From an uncultured Muribaculaceae bacterium (GTDB lineage Bacteria; Bacteroidota; Bacteroidia; Bacteroidales; Muribaculaceae): DNA of 64,000 bases. The position numbers were made by a program, and so were the translations under genes. The stretch's first letter is position 1, and every line of letters begins with the position of its first letter. This document shows positions 44,301 through 52,369 of the stretch, one piece after another. The DNA is taken from contig CAKUJD010000010.1 of assembly GCA_934661195.1 (NCBI GenBank), forward strand, positions 31,093-95,092. Direction: 5' to 3'. A model generated the notes under the pieces. The model worked only from the letters and a program-made list of their open reading frames with translations, had not been told where the DNA came from and searched no databases.

Positions 44301-47300
44301 GCTTCACCACGGCCGAGGAGGTGGCCGACCGCGTGATGGCCGACCTGCTGCACGGCGTGGACCCGCGCAAAGTGATGGACGGAGGCAAAAGCCTGCGCCC
44401 GGAAACGCGCATAAGCATTGTGGAGACATCGCCTGAACACGGATTCAAGAACTACACCGAGGCAAAAACGTGGGCCAAGGAGCACATTGCGCGCACCTAC
44501 AGCAGTGAGGAAACCGGCGGCAAGGGGACCATACGCATCAGCAATGCAGCCGTTGGAAAGTATCTGTCGCAGAGTGCCGTTGACAAGAGCGACAGCAAAG
44601 ACGTGCATCTGGCCGTGCTTAAGGTGCTGCCCGAGGTGCTGCGCGAGAGCGTGGACGCCGAGCAGCATGCCGACCACCTTAAGGGTGAAGACGGCGTGCG
44701 CTCAGCCGAGAACGGCATCAACCCCGATGTGACCATACACAGGTTGTATGGCGCGGTAACCATAGGGGGAAAGTTGTATAGGGTAAAGGTGACGCTGAAA
44801 GAGGATATGTCAAGAAGTGGTGACCCGAAGAAAGCGTACAGCTATGAGGCAACAAAAATAGAGTTGTTAGCTGGACAACATGGGAAAGACCCGGAAACCG
44901 AACGTTTCCCCCGCAATTCTAACAACTCTATAACTGCCGCAAATTTACTGCATGGAGTTGAGAAATCCTACGGCGGAGGCAAGTTTTTTGAGGATTATTG
45001 GAAGCCGCGCTACTCGCTGCGCCACCCGTTCGGCGGCAACAGTGGCTATGTGGGCTATTCGATGAGCAAGCGCGCGGCTCAGGCGCGTGAGGACGGACGC
45101 TACCCGAAGACCGACTTCCGGAAGGAGTACAGCGTGACGCCGAAGACGTTTGACGCGCTTGTGGACGCTGGCATAATTGACGGCAGCGAGTGGCACCACA
45201 CCAGCATGTACGGCAACAAGACTCACTTCTATGGATGGGGGCCGATGTATGACGCCGTGTATGCCGCCAACAAGAAGGAGGTGGACAAGATGGCGAGAAC
45301 GCTCAGGCTGCAGATGTCAGACAGCGAATTTTTGGATTTCACGATTAATGATAATCCTTTCCACGACCGCCCCACTTCGGAGGAGTACCAGAAGAAGATG
45401 CGCGATATAGACCGCCAAATATATAGTGAGGCTGATGGTATAAATCTGGCGTATGACGGTCCCCGCAGTCCTGAGGCCGAGCGGAAGAGAATGCAAGAGC
45501 TTGATGCTTTGTGGGAAAAGAGTAACAGACTCAAAGATATAGTGCGCAGCCAATACCCCGAGGACGCAGCGATAGAGGCCGAAAGCGTTAAACGTACTGA
45601 TTGGGAAGCCGAGCAGGCCAAAAAGCGCGAGGAGGAAAAGAAGGCTTTGAAGCAAAAGTTCAAAGACTACTTTGACATGAAGCGCGACGAGCTCATGTAC
45701 GATGAGTTGGAAAAGGCGGGCATACTCACTATGGGCGCAGACGGCCCGCATTGGAGTAAACCTGAATATGCAGAGATATTCAACCATTATAAAGACGCGG
45801 CCATTGACACCATCACAGAGGCCATGGCTGAAAGGCTGAAGAACCCCTACGACGAGGACTATGCCAATGGCGTTTCTGAATATCGGAAAGACCTGCGAAA
45901 TGTCAGAGATGACCGGTGGGAGGAAGGAATGGCTTTGGACGCAAAGTATAGGGACAAGGAGTTCCGAAAGCAACACCCTGACCGCTACGAGCGAAACAAA
46001 ATACTTGAAGAGGAAAAAGAGCGGCTCAGAGAGAAGTATGACGCTCTTGAGGAAGATGTGCTCAAGCGTCACCCGGAGGAGTTGGAACGTAGGCAGAAAG
46101 CATTTGAGTGGCCATCTTATGAGGAGGCGCAGCGAAAAGCCAGAGAGGAGCTGCTTGCCGAACGCTTGCAACAGTTCTTTGAGGAAGACACCGCAGACCC
46201 GGACGAGGGGAAGAGGTTCCGTCTGCTGGACGATGACGACCCGCAGGCGCAGAAGCTGGAGTCGCTGCCCGAGGGCGAGCTGGTGCCGGTGTACCGCAAC
46301 GTGCAGGTGTTTGACGACGACTCGCTGGGTTCGCCCATGGCGTTCAGCGATGCGGTGACGGGCGAGCGCAGACGGCTGGAGGGCGGCAAGTGGAACTACT
46401 CCGAGCCGCGCGAGGTGAAGCTCACGCCCGAGCAGCAGAGGCAGCTTGACGAGCTGAACCGCAACGGCTACTTGACGGTGAACGGCAAGAAGACCACGGA
46501 GCTGCCGATTAGCAAGAGTCTGAAGTTTGTGAAGCCGAAGAACGGCGACGCCACGCTTCAGTACCACCTGAAGAAGAGTCCGGAGGACAGCGGCCTGTGG
46601 GCGGCCTACAACCCCTACGACCACGCGGTTGAGACTCCGCTGAACACGCAGTTTGCCGAGGCCTACAAGCGTCCCAACCTTGTGGTGGTGCGCAGCCTTG
46701 TGCCCAAGTCGGAGCTTGAGGGCCACTACAAGGCCCCCTATGCGAAGGACTCGACGGGGGCGCACAAGTGGAACAACGGGCGCACGCTGTACTTGTCGCG
46801 CTACAGCAAGATTGACAAGGTGCTCACGCGCGAGGAGGAGGCCAAGCTCATTGACGAGTATTGGAAGAAGAACCCCGGCAAGCGTGAGGCGCTGGCGTCG
46901 CACCGCGACTACAGGCGGTTTGTGCCCGAGGTGCGCAAGGCGCTGGAGAAGATGGGCTACCGCTTTGAACTTGACGGCAAGGAGCTGACGCCCGAGGAGG
47001 CGCAGGAGCTGGACCGCCAGCAGGTGAACGCCGAGCCCGCAATCCCCGGCGAGGAGGGCCGCGTGCCGCGTGTAGGTCCTGAGGACATAGCGCGCATCAA
47101 CGCCAAGATGAGCGGCAAGTGGGTGGGTGAGCCCAAGGAGACGATGGTGCAGTCGATGGTGCGCCGCGTGAAGGAGCTGGCTGCGAAGCTTGGCGTGAAG
47201 GTGCGCATCGTCACCAGCGCCGATGAGCTGCCGAAGACGCGGGGCAGCCGCCAGCGCAGGATGAAGGGCATGTATGACACCCGGACGGGCGAGGTGACGA

Positions 47301-48724
47301 TAGTGATTGGCAACCACGAGAACCTTGCCGACGTGGAGAACACGGTGCTTCACGAGGTGGTGGGGCATAGGGGCTTCCGCATTCTGTTTAAGACCAAGGA
47401 GGCATTTGACCACGCCATGGACGAGCTGTACCGCGTGTCAAGCGAGAAAATCAGGAAGTGGATAGACGACAAGGCGCGCAAGCTGTATGACGAAGAGGTG
47501 GACCGCATAATGGCGCGCAAGAAGAAGGAGCGCCGTGCCAGGGGCGAGGACCCGAGCGAACACCACTTGGAGGACATGACGGCTGCCGCCATCGAGGCGA
47601 GCAGGAAGAAGGACCAGTTCCGCCGCGAGGCCACCGAGGAATACGGCGCCCACCTTGCGGGCCGCATCGGCGAGAAGGGCTTCGAGAAGCTGAGCGCGGA
47701 GGAGCAGACATACTGGGGCAGGCTGAAGTCGATGCTCCAGAAGGCGCTGCAGCGATTGGCCGAGGGGCTGAACATCACCGGCAAGCACGAGTGGACCGAC
47801 AAGGACTGGGCCTACGTGCTGCACGAGGCGTACAAGCGCGAGAAGAACGGCGGCAAGCCGAGCATCTTTGACGAGGCCGACACCATAGCGATGCGCATGC
47901 GCACCGGCTTCGGCGAGGGCAAAGAGGAACGCAAGATGACCACACTGTCAGGGGAAGAGGCCAAGCGGGTGCTTAATGAGATTTTCAGTGAGAAGTCACA
48001 GACGGCCAAGCCAGAGAAGATTTCGTCTCTTGCAAGGTTCAGGGAGATATTCAATAAGCCGATACGTACGTTCTTGGGTGAAGTTATAAAGGTCAAGGAT
48101 GCCGTGTGGGGTAAGATACTCCGCGAAAAACGACAGAACATTTCCGGTGCAATACTGCCCACTCTGCAAAATGCGGATTTCGCCATCCGTGATACGGACG
48201 GAAGCATACTGTATGTGAAGCGGTTCTTGGACAGCACAGGAGAAAAAACCTATAATGTGGCGGTTGTGAATAAACACGGCGAACTGGAGGACTACATCAG
48301 TTCCGTTCACATAAAGAATAACAACAACCTATTGAACAAAATAGAAAAAGGTGCCGAACTGCTAATACCGGAAAACCGGAATGGCTATGGGCACGAAGTC
48401 CCAAGCAGTTCAACACCCGATGCAAAGATAGACATAGAAAACGAAAGCGGCAACACTTTCGGCTTGAATAAGGACAAAAAATCTTCTGACGAGAACCCGG
48501 ACGAGGGCATGATGTTCCGTGACGGAGACGATGACGACATTGGCGATGTGGACTTGGGCCTTGGCGACGCTGTGGACAAGATGCGCGAGGCGGCAGTGGA
48601 GAGCAACGCCAACAACCTGCACACCAAGCGTGAGGCGATGAAGGCCATAGGCGGCAACCTGAGCAAGCTGCGCCAGGCAATGGCGCGGCATTGCATTAAA
48701 AAGGTGGCAAAAATTGCAGCATAA
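41303..48724 (+). CDS. Giant phage polyvalent protein, second part (three zincins, protein kinase, LPD3-like, BECR nuclease)
   Basis: The 2473-residue frame starts at GTG 41303, overlapping the previous stop. In order it has a repeat-like region (residues 1-200), a first zincin HEWWHALDNYF at 299, and a kinase-like module at about 672-835 (IGKGKDSVVYQSKDGKHVIK, DLQGNN, RVIDADV). A second zincin HEYAHLWGD lies at 890, an LPD3-like domain at about 1043-1230, and long charged coiled coils at about 1350-1640. A third zincin HEVVGH lies at 2017 and a BECR nuclease module at about 2233-2355 (GAILPTLQNADFAIRDTDGS, ILYVKRFLDSTGEKTYNVAV). It ends in a foreign tail (CIKKVAKIAA) where the homologous family normally continues, so the 3' end is deleted. 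Domain names follow the published polyvalent-protein scheme and are tentative. Confidence 0.75.
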   Translation: MITQRSLTAAVEQHTFDSKEEAEAFAEKYKAGGKNRVASEPYEQMRTAGYSQYEIVYRHDSPTKGTGVYMPTGKVYGSLEEARAAIDGEHDELNDIVNAKLAEGKKKGEGKKKDYVKIVSYTEDGRTWKYGVVLADKYAPKMTARDSMPFYLGDGFGTLKEAQAFVDEHREEWDAKIADIEKARRNFAYFNGTGERTGQDWRKGADVSAEQLMEQFGFRGVQFGNWTNQRDRQAAVNGAFDALMDLAQILGVSPRALSLNGELGLAFGSRGGGSAKAHYEPGEVVINLTKTQGAGSLAHEWWHALDNYFARHGNVKGGMVTESKGIAMRDELREAFNALIDSVAGSGYDARSRQRGASYWGRPAEETARLFAAWVNDELQKRGLSSPFLSDTDPGAAERYAEMMYRLYKAMYESRKAETGGKAMTFEEFKKTPLALSGFVFPGTEELAAFGGHLRNIFNTVQEKVDEETGKTLLYHRGPVVAEPNEAEQALLEVVNEAVKGSGIEVVTDVDEVQKVLDAANGKDVRTEARHRSEESEERNKMWRLIDRATAMFTGKTEKEAREARRKEMQKITAERKEMYDRVLSGNFDEVTLRQIDNYIDNFSPYNNEWRPISKRLPQKALRGLRKGERASAVDVLFSRISESAVPKNERAGAEGKRRIEEKKKELLKKWAIATGNWHTSVSDFDVDETPIGKGKDSVVYQSKDGKHVIKVSKGKDGLKKFRPDIDAVTLFNYIFPESRYEILGYGEVDGKFVKFLKQPVVDFTGSKPLSAEERVAYMADMGFKPVNKEKTAFSNGSIVVADLQGNNIVRDKSGNIRVIDADVKLHTRDFGGQYSYPPVEADTALPQANNGGKEVPRFFRTPGGEAFGFTVGGKIYVDPRIATADTPIHEYAHLWGDMMRRVNPKAWGDIVRLMKGKGGLWDWVKEKYPELETDDQIADEVLAQFSGKRGAERLRKEMRKAAEGSGGITKKAAAISALQRVKEAIGRFWRGVAELLHIRFTTAEEVADRVMADLLHGVDPRKVMDGGKSLRPETRISIVETSPEHGFKNYTEAKTWAKEHIARTYSSEETGGKGTIRISNAAVGKYLSQSAVDKSDSKDVHLAVLKVLPEVLRESVDAEQHADHLKGEDGVRSAENGINPDVTIHRLYGAVTIGGKLYRVKVTLKEDMSRSGDPKKAYSYEATKIELLAGQHGKDPETERFPRNSNNSITAANLLHGVEKSYGGGKFFEDYWKPRYSLRHPFGGNSGYVGYSMSKRAAQAREDGRYPKTDFRKEYSVTPKTFDALVDAGIIDGSEWHHTSMYGNKTHFYGWGPMYDAVYAANKKEVDKMARTLRLQMSDSEFLDFTINDNPFHDRPTSEEYQKKMRDIDRQIYSEADGINLAYDGPRSPEAERKRMQELDALWEKSNRLKDIVRSQYPEDAAIEAESVKRTDWEAEQAKKREEEKKALKQKFKDYFDMKRDELMYDELEKAGILTMGADGPHWSKPEYAEIFNHYKDAAIDTITEAMAERLKNPYDEDYANGVSEYRKDLRNVRDDRWEEGMALDAKYRDKEFRKQHPDRYERNKILEEEKERLREKYDALEEDVLKRHPEELERRQKAFEWPSYEEAQRKAREELLAERLQQFFEEDTADPDEGKRFRLLDDDDPQAQKLESLPEGELVPVYRNVQVFDDDSLGSPMAFSDAVTGERRRLEGGKWNYSEPREVKLTPEQQRQLDELNRNGYLTVNGKKTTELPISKSLKFVKPKNGDATLQYHLKKSPEDSGLWAAYNPYDHAVETPLNTQFAEAYKRPNLVVVRSLVPKSELEGHYKAPYAKDSTGAHKWNNGRTLYLSRYSKIDKVLTREEEAKLIDEYWKKNPGKREALASHRDYRRFVPEVRKALEKMGYRFELDGKELTPEEAQELDRQQVNAEPAIPGEEGRVPRVGPEDIARINAKMSGKWVGEPKETMVQSMVRRVKELAAKLGVKVRIVTSADELPKTRGSRQRRMKGMYDTRTGEVTIVIGNHENLADVENTVLHEVVGHRGFRILFKTKEAFDHAMDELYRVSSEKIRKWIDDKARKLYDEEVDRIMARKKKERRARGEDPSEHHLEDMTAAAIEASRKKDQFRREATEEYGAHLAGRIGEKGFEKLSAEEQTYWGRLKSMLQKALQRLAEGLNITGKHEWTDKDWAYVLHEAYKREKNGGKPSIFDEADTIAMRMRTGFGEGKEERKMTTLSGEEAKRVLNEIFSEKSQTAKPEKISSLARFREIFNKPIRTFLGEVIKVKDAVWGKILREKRQNISGAILPTLQNADFAIRDTDGSILYVKRFLDSTGEKTYNVAVVNKHGELEDYISSVHIKNNNNLLNKIEKGAELLIPENRNGYGHEVPSSSTPDAKIDIENESGNTFGLNKDKKSSDENPDEGMMFRDGDDDDIGDVDLGLGDAVDKMREAAVESNANNLHTKREAMKAIGGNLSKLRQAMARHCIKKVAKIAA
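43125..43322 (+). other. Embedded +1-frame ORF just upstream of the kinase module
   Basis: A 65-codon ATG-started frame encodes a protein-like sequence (NGDQFLNDFHRRHYEACEKE, YFSAEYLRAQSQRMNELVQK, then a very basic end RRKRKNSSKSGQ). The giant frame over the same bases is a Lys/Arg-rich linker with no recognisable domain. The frame closes at the first residues of the kinase-like module. Position and composition suggest a genuine overprinted gene, possibly an antitoxin to the kinase; untested. Confidence 0.45.
48357..48433 (+). repeat. Direct repeat copy 2 (end of BECR nuclease module)
   Basis: Partner of the copy at 36488-36565 with one 1-nt gap. The two copies bracket nearly the whole giant gene, so the modules were duplicated or exchanged by recombination. 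Confidence 0.85.
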
Positions 48725-48729
48725 CCTAA

Positions 48730-48770
48730 GTAAATTAAAAGGCACTGCCGAAATGATTCGGCAGTGCCTT
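48730..48770 (-). terminator. Intrinsic terminator of tRNA-Ser
   Basis: AAGGCACTGCCGAA (48739-48752) pairs perfectly with TTCGGCAGTGCCTT (48757-48770) around ATGA. The minus strand then reads TTTTAATTT. Confidence 0.85.
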
Positions 48771-48771
48771 G

Positions 48772-48857
48772 CGGAAAGACAGGGATTCGAACCCTGGAAA
48801 CCCAAAGGGTTTAACGGTTTTCGAGACCGCCCCGATCGACCACTCCGGCATCTTTCC
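48772..48857 (-). tRNA. tRNA-Ser (anticodon CGA)
   Basis: The 86-nt class II tRNA has acceptor GGAAAGA/TCTTTCC with discriminator G, D arm with GAGTGGTCGATCGG, anticodon loop CTCGAAA, variable arm AACCC/GGGTT and T arm CAGGG-TTCGAAT-CCCTG. It borders the right end of the decayed polyvalent gene. Confidence 0.95.
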
Positions 48858-49017
48858 AGTCGAGTTGCAGACCACATGTTTCGCAGTTGCGAGTGCAAAA
48901 TTACACATTTTTGCCAATTGTGCCAAATGAATCGCAATATTTTTTCCAATTATTTTTTCGCCATGACAAAGCGAATGTTTTTATATGAAATTTGATTGAT
49001 TATTTAATGAAAATGAT

Positions 49018-49025
49018 TAACTTTG
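49018..49025 (+). promoter_or_regulatory. Promoter -7 box (TAACTTTG) of the aromatic amino-acid operon
   Basis: TAACTTTG with TTG at 48996-48998, 19 bp upstream. It lies 17 bp before the leader-peptide ATG and about 200 bp before pheA. Confidence 0.75.
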
Positions 49026-49041
49026 CAGCAAATTTGAAGAT

Positions 49042-49113
49042 ATGACACGATTTTATGCATACTACTTTTTCTTTTACTTTTATTTCAAGCAAATAAAGGC
49101 GGGAACGTTGTAG
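49042..49113 (+). CDS. Phe/Tyr leader peptide (attenuation peptide)
   Basis: A 23-residue ORF starts MTR and reads FYAYYFFFYFYF at residues 4-15: six Phe and five Tyr among twelve residues. It then closes with KQIKAGTL and TAG. It lies between the operon promoter and a strong terminator in front of pheA. Stalling of a ribosome on these codons when charged tRNA-Phe or tRNA-Tyr is scarce would free the segment at 49098-49104. The composition is far from random and matches pheL-type leaders of proteobacteria in logic, not in sequence. Confidence 0.88.
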   Translation: MTRFYAYYFFFYFYFKQIKAGTL

Positions 49114-49197
49114 ACACATAAAGTTGATTGCGATTTTTTGAATAAGTGGTTAAAACAATACTTAGTCCCGCCAAGCATGCTTGACGGGACTTTTGTT
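49098..49197 (+). promoter_or_regulatory. Transcription attenuator (antiterminator/terminator) before pheA
   Basis: The terminator stem is AGTCCCG plus CAAGC (49164-49176) pairing with GCTTG plus CGGGACT (49179-49191) with one mismatch, followed by TTTGTTT. GGCGGGA (49098-49104), inside the leader ORF near its stop, is complementary to TCCCGCC (49166-49172). A ribosome at the leader stop would mask it and allow termination; a ribosome stalled on Phe/Tyr codons would leave it free to form the antiterminator. Confidence 0.82.
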
Positions 49198-49226
49198 TGC
49201 AAGCACTATAGCAAACACAGACTAAA

Positions 49227-50072
49227 ATGGACAGAAAACTGAGAATAGCAATACAGGGCGTGGCCGGATGCTTTCACGACGCGGCTGCTCGGGAATACTT
49301 TGCCGGGCAAGACGTGGACACGGTGGAGTGCGACACGTTTCACGACATGTTTGACGCGCTGCGCGGCGACGCCTCGATGCTGGGCATCGTGGCCATTGAG
49401 AACACCATAGCCGGCAGCCTGCTGCAAAACAACGAGCTATTGCGCCAAAGCGACCTCACCATTGTGGGCGAGCACAAAAAATATATTTCACACTGCATCG
49501 CAGCCCTACCGGGACAAAGCGAAACCGACATTCACGAGGTGAACTCCCACCCCATGGCTCTGCGCCAGTGCGAACAGTGGCTGAGGCGCCACCCTTGGAT
49601 GAAAGTGGTGGAGACCAACGACACCGCCGGCAGCGCCAAGATGATTGCCGAGCAGGGGCTGAAGGGCCATGCCGCCGTGTGCGGACGCTTTGCTGCCGAA
49701 CTCTACGGGCTGAATGTGCTGGAAGACGACATACAGACCAACAAGCGCAATTTCACCCGCTTTCTTGTGGTGGCCGACCCCACTTGCGCAAGCGAGGTGA
49801 AGGCCGGCACAAAGGCCGACAAGGCCAGCGTGGCGTTCACCCTACCCCACTCCCGCGGCAGCCTGTCGGCCGTGCTCACCATTTTCTCGTTCTACGGAAT
49901 GAACCTCACTAAAATACAGTCGATGCCCATCATAGGACGCGAGTGGGAATACCGCTTCTATGTGGATTTGACTTTCGACGACTACACACGCTATATGCAA
50001 AGCGTGAGCGCAGTGCGGCCGCTGATGAACGAATTTAAAATACTTGGCGAATATGCAGCATTCAAAGACTAA
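49227..50072 (+). CDS. pheA: Prephenate dehydratase
   Basis: The 281-residue enzyme converts prephenate to phenylpyruvate. The catalytic domain shows IAIQGVAGCFHDAAAREYF, VAIENTIAGSLLQNNELL, ETNDTAGSAKMIAE and the catalytic NFTRFLVVA. A C-terminal ACT domain (SVAFTLPHSRGSLSAVLTIF, LTKIQSMPIIGREWEYRFYV) suggests feedback inhibition by phenylalanine. It lacks the chorismate-mutase domain, which is fused to DAHP synthase two genes on. The next gene starts inside its 3' end. Confidence 0.96.
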   Translation: MDRKLRIAIQGVAGCFHDAAAREYFAGQDVDTVECDTFHDMFDALRGDASMLGIVAIENTIAGSLLQNNELLRQSDLTIVGEHKKYISHCIAALPGQSETDIHEVNSHPMALRQCEQWLRRHPWMKVVETNDTAGSAKMIAEQGLKGHAAVCGRFAAELYGLNVLEDDIQTNKRNFTRFLVVADPTCASEVKAGTKADKASVAFTLPHSRGSLSAVLTIFSFYGMNLTKIQSMPIIGREWEYRFYVDLTFDDYTRYMQSVSAVRPLMNEFKILGEYAAFKD

Positions 50073-51231
50073 AACAATTGTCCCTGCACACCGCATTGCC
50101 GATGTCAAGGAATACTACTTCTCACGCAAACTAAAAGAAATAGCGCGGCTCAATGCCGCCGGAGCCGACATAATTTCACTTGGTGTGGGCGGCCCCGACC
50201 GTCCGCCACACAGCGAAGTCACCAATACCCTGTGCGCCGAGGCCGGCCAGCCCGGCGCCAACGGATACCAGCCCTACACGGGCATTGCCGAACTGCGCAA
50301 CGCATTTGCACAGTGGTATGACAGATGGTATGGCGTTAAGCTTGACCCCGACCGCGAGATCCTGCCTCTAATAGGCTCAAAAGAGGGCATTCTGCACACC
50401 ACGCTGGCCTTTGTCAATCCTGGCGACGGCGTGCTGGTGCCCAATCCCGGCTACCCCACCTACACATCGGTGAGCCGGCTGGCCGAGGCTCATGTGTACA
50501 ACTACGACCTTACCGAAGAAAATGGCTGGGAACCCAACTTCGACGCCCTCGAGCAACTTCCGCTCGACAAAATAAAACTGATGTGGGTCAACTATCCCAA
50601 CATGCCCACGGGCAAGGTGGCCACTATGGAGCTGTTTGGGCGGCTTGTGGCCTTTGGGCGCAAGCACGGCATTGTGGTTGTAAACGACAATCCCTACAGC
50701 TTCATACTCAACGACCATCCACTGAGCATACTCAACGTTGACGGCGCTCGGGACACGGCCATCGAGATGAACTCACTCAGCAAGTCGCACAACATGCCCG
50801 GCTGGCGCATTGGAATGCTTGCAGCCAACCCCACGTTTGCCAGCTGGATTCTGCGCGTCAAGTCGAACGTCGACTCCGGGCAGTTCAAGCCGATGATGCT
50901 GGCAGCAGCGCGTGCGCTGCATTGCGGCCCCGAGTGGTACAAAGAGCTCAACAGCGAGTATGCGCAACGCCGCCAAGTGGCCGAACAGATAATGGAGGCC
51001 CTTGGCTGCCACTGCGACAAGCAGCAGCGTGGACTGTTTCTGTGGGGGCGCATCCCCGACAGCGAGTCAGGCAGCGAGCCGTTTGCCGACCGTGTACTCG
51101 ACGTGGCACGCGTATTCATAGTGCCAGGCACAGTGTTTGGCACACAGGGCAGCCGCTATGTGCGCCTGTCGCTATGCGCCACCCAGGCCAAACTGGCTGA
51201 AGCCCTCGAGAGAATTAAGCAAACACTTTAA
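50053..51231 (+). CDS. Class I aminotransferase, probably aromatic/aspartate type
   Basis: The 392-residue PLP enzyme has YQPYTGIAELRNAFAQWY, PNPGYPTYTSVSRLAEAHVY, WVNYPNMPTGKVA, VVNDNPYSFI, the PLP-lysine segment MNSLSKSHNMPGWRIGMLA and VRLSLCATQAKLAEAL near the end. ATG 50053 overlaps pheA by 20 bases; a TTG at 50044 is less likely. Its place between pheA and the DAHP synthase gene suggests transamination of phenylpyruvate and hydroxyphenylpyruvate, inferred from context. Confidence 0.9.
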   Translation: MQHSKTKTIVPAHRIADVKEYYFSRKLKEIARLNAAGADIISLGVGGPDRPPHSEVTNTLCAEAGQPGANGYQPYTGIAELRNAFAQWYDRWYGVKLDPDREILPLIGSKEGILHTTLAFVNPGDGVLVPNPGYPTYTSVSRLAEAHVYNYDLTEENGWEPNFDALEQLPLDKIKLMWVNYPNMPTGKVATMELFGRLVAFGRKHGIVVVNDNPYSFILNDHPLSILNVDGARDTAIEMNSLSKSHNMPGWRIGMLAANPTFASWILRVKSNVDSGQFKPMMLAAARALHCGPEWYKELNSEYAQRRQVAEQIMEALGCHCDKQQRGLFLWGRIPDSESGSEPFADRVLDVARVFIVPGTVFGTQGSRYVRLSLCATQAKLAEALERIKQTL

Positions 51232-51268
51232 CACCAGAATAACAATAACATAACAAACGACAACATAT

Positions 51269-52369
51269 ATGGACAACAAAAGTATATTTCCCGACCTACA
51301 GCCGCTCACATTCAGCGGCATCGACAACAAACGCCCCCTGGTGATAGCTGGCCCGTGCAGCGCCGAAACCGAAGAGCAGGTGCTTGAAACGGCCCGCCAG
51401 CTGCACCACAACGGAGTGGGCATATTCCGCGCCGGCATTTGGAAGCCGCGCACCAAGCCGGGAGGCTTCGAGGGCGTGGGCATACGCGGCCTGCTGTGGC
51501 TGCATCAGGTGAAGAAGGAAACCGGAATGCTCACCGCCACCGAGGTGGCCACGCGCGAGCACGTGACGGCGGCCCTTGACGCTGGCGTGGATGTGCTGTG
51601 GATAGGCGCACGCACGTCGGCCAACCCCTTTGCAATGCAAGAAATTGCCGACTCGCTGAAGGGACACAGCGAGGCCACCGTGCTGGTGAAAAACCCCGTC
51701 AACCCCGACATTGAACTGTGGATAGGCGCACTGCAGCGCATCTACAATGCCGGCATCAGGCGCCTTGGCGCAATTCACCGCGGCTTCAGCACCTATGGCA
51801 AGCACCTGTACCGCAACGTGCCTCAGTGGCACATTCCCATTGAGCTGCACCGCCGCATTCCCAACCTGCCCATTGTGTGCGACCCCTCGCACATAGGCGG
51901 CAAGCGCGAGCTGATTGCACCCATATCACAGCAAGCCATGGACATGGGCTTCGACGGCCTAATCGTGGAGTCGCACTGCGCACCCGACAATGCGCTGAGC
52001 GATGCGGCGCAGCAAGTTACGCCCGACACATTAAACTTGATATTAAACACTTTGGTAATACGCGATATGAATCAAACCACCGAAAACCTCAACCTGCTGC
52101 GCCAGCAAATTGACCAGTGCGACAACGAGCTGATTGAAGTGCTCGGCAAGCGCATGCGCATTGCACGCGAAATTGGCCAGTATAAAAAAGAGCACAGTAT
52201 GCAAGTGGTGCAGACGGGCCGATACGGTGATGTGATGAGCACACGCATCAGTCAAGCCGAAGAACTGGGCATGAACGGGGAGTTTATGAAAACTGTGATG
52301 GAGGCCATTCATGGCGAATCGGTGCGCCAGCAGATTGAAATCGTAAATGGTAAGGAGGAAGCAAAATGA
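51269..52369 (+). CDS. DAHP synthase-chorismate mutase fusion
   Basis: The 366-residue bifunctional protein has an N-terminal DAHP synthase domain of the KDO8P-like type (residues about 1-250: VIAGPCSAETEEQVLETAR, GIFRAGIWKPRTKPGGFEG, WIGARTSANPFAMQEIADSL, PIVCDPSHIGGKRELIAPIS). A C-terminal AroQ chorismate mutase domain follows (about 268-350: NLLRQQIDQCDNELIEVLGK, RMRIAREIGQYKKEHSMQVV). It catalyses the first step of the shikimate pathway and the branch to prephenate. This fusion is known in Bacteroidetes. Its end overlaps tyrA by 4 bases. Confidence 0.94.
   Translation: MDNKSIFPDLQPLTFSGIDNKRPLVIAGPCSAETEEQVLETARQLHHNGVGIFRAGIWKPRTKPGGFEGVGIRGLLWLHQVKKETGMLTATEVATREHVTAALDAGVDVLWIGARTSANPFAMQEIADSLKGHSEATVLVKNPVNPDIELWIGALQRIYNAGIRRLGAIHRGFSTYGKHLYRNVPQWHIPIELHRRIPNLPIVCDPSHIGGKRELIAPISQQAMDMGFDGLIVESHCAPDNALSDAAQQVTPDTLNLILNTLVIRDMNQTTENLNLLRQQIDQCDNELIEVLGKRMRIAREIGQYKKEHSMQVVQTGRYGDVMSTRISQAEELGMNGEFMKTVMEAIHGESVRQQIEIVNGKEEAK

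Noticed and set aside
45317-47413. A 698-codon minus-strand frame under the polyvalent gene
   Set aside because: It is antisense to the charged repeats of the giant protein, His/Leu-rich, and has no domain.
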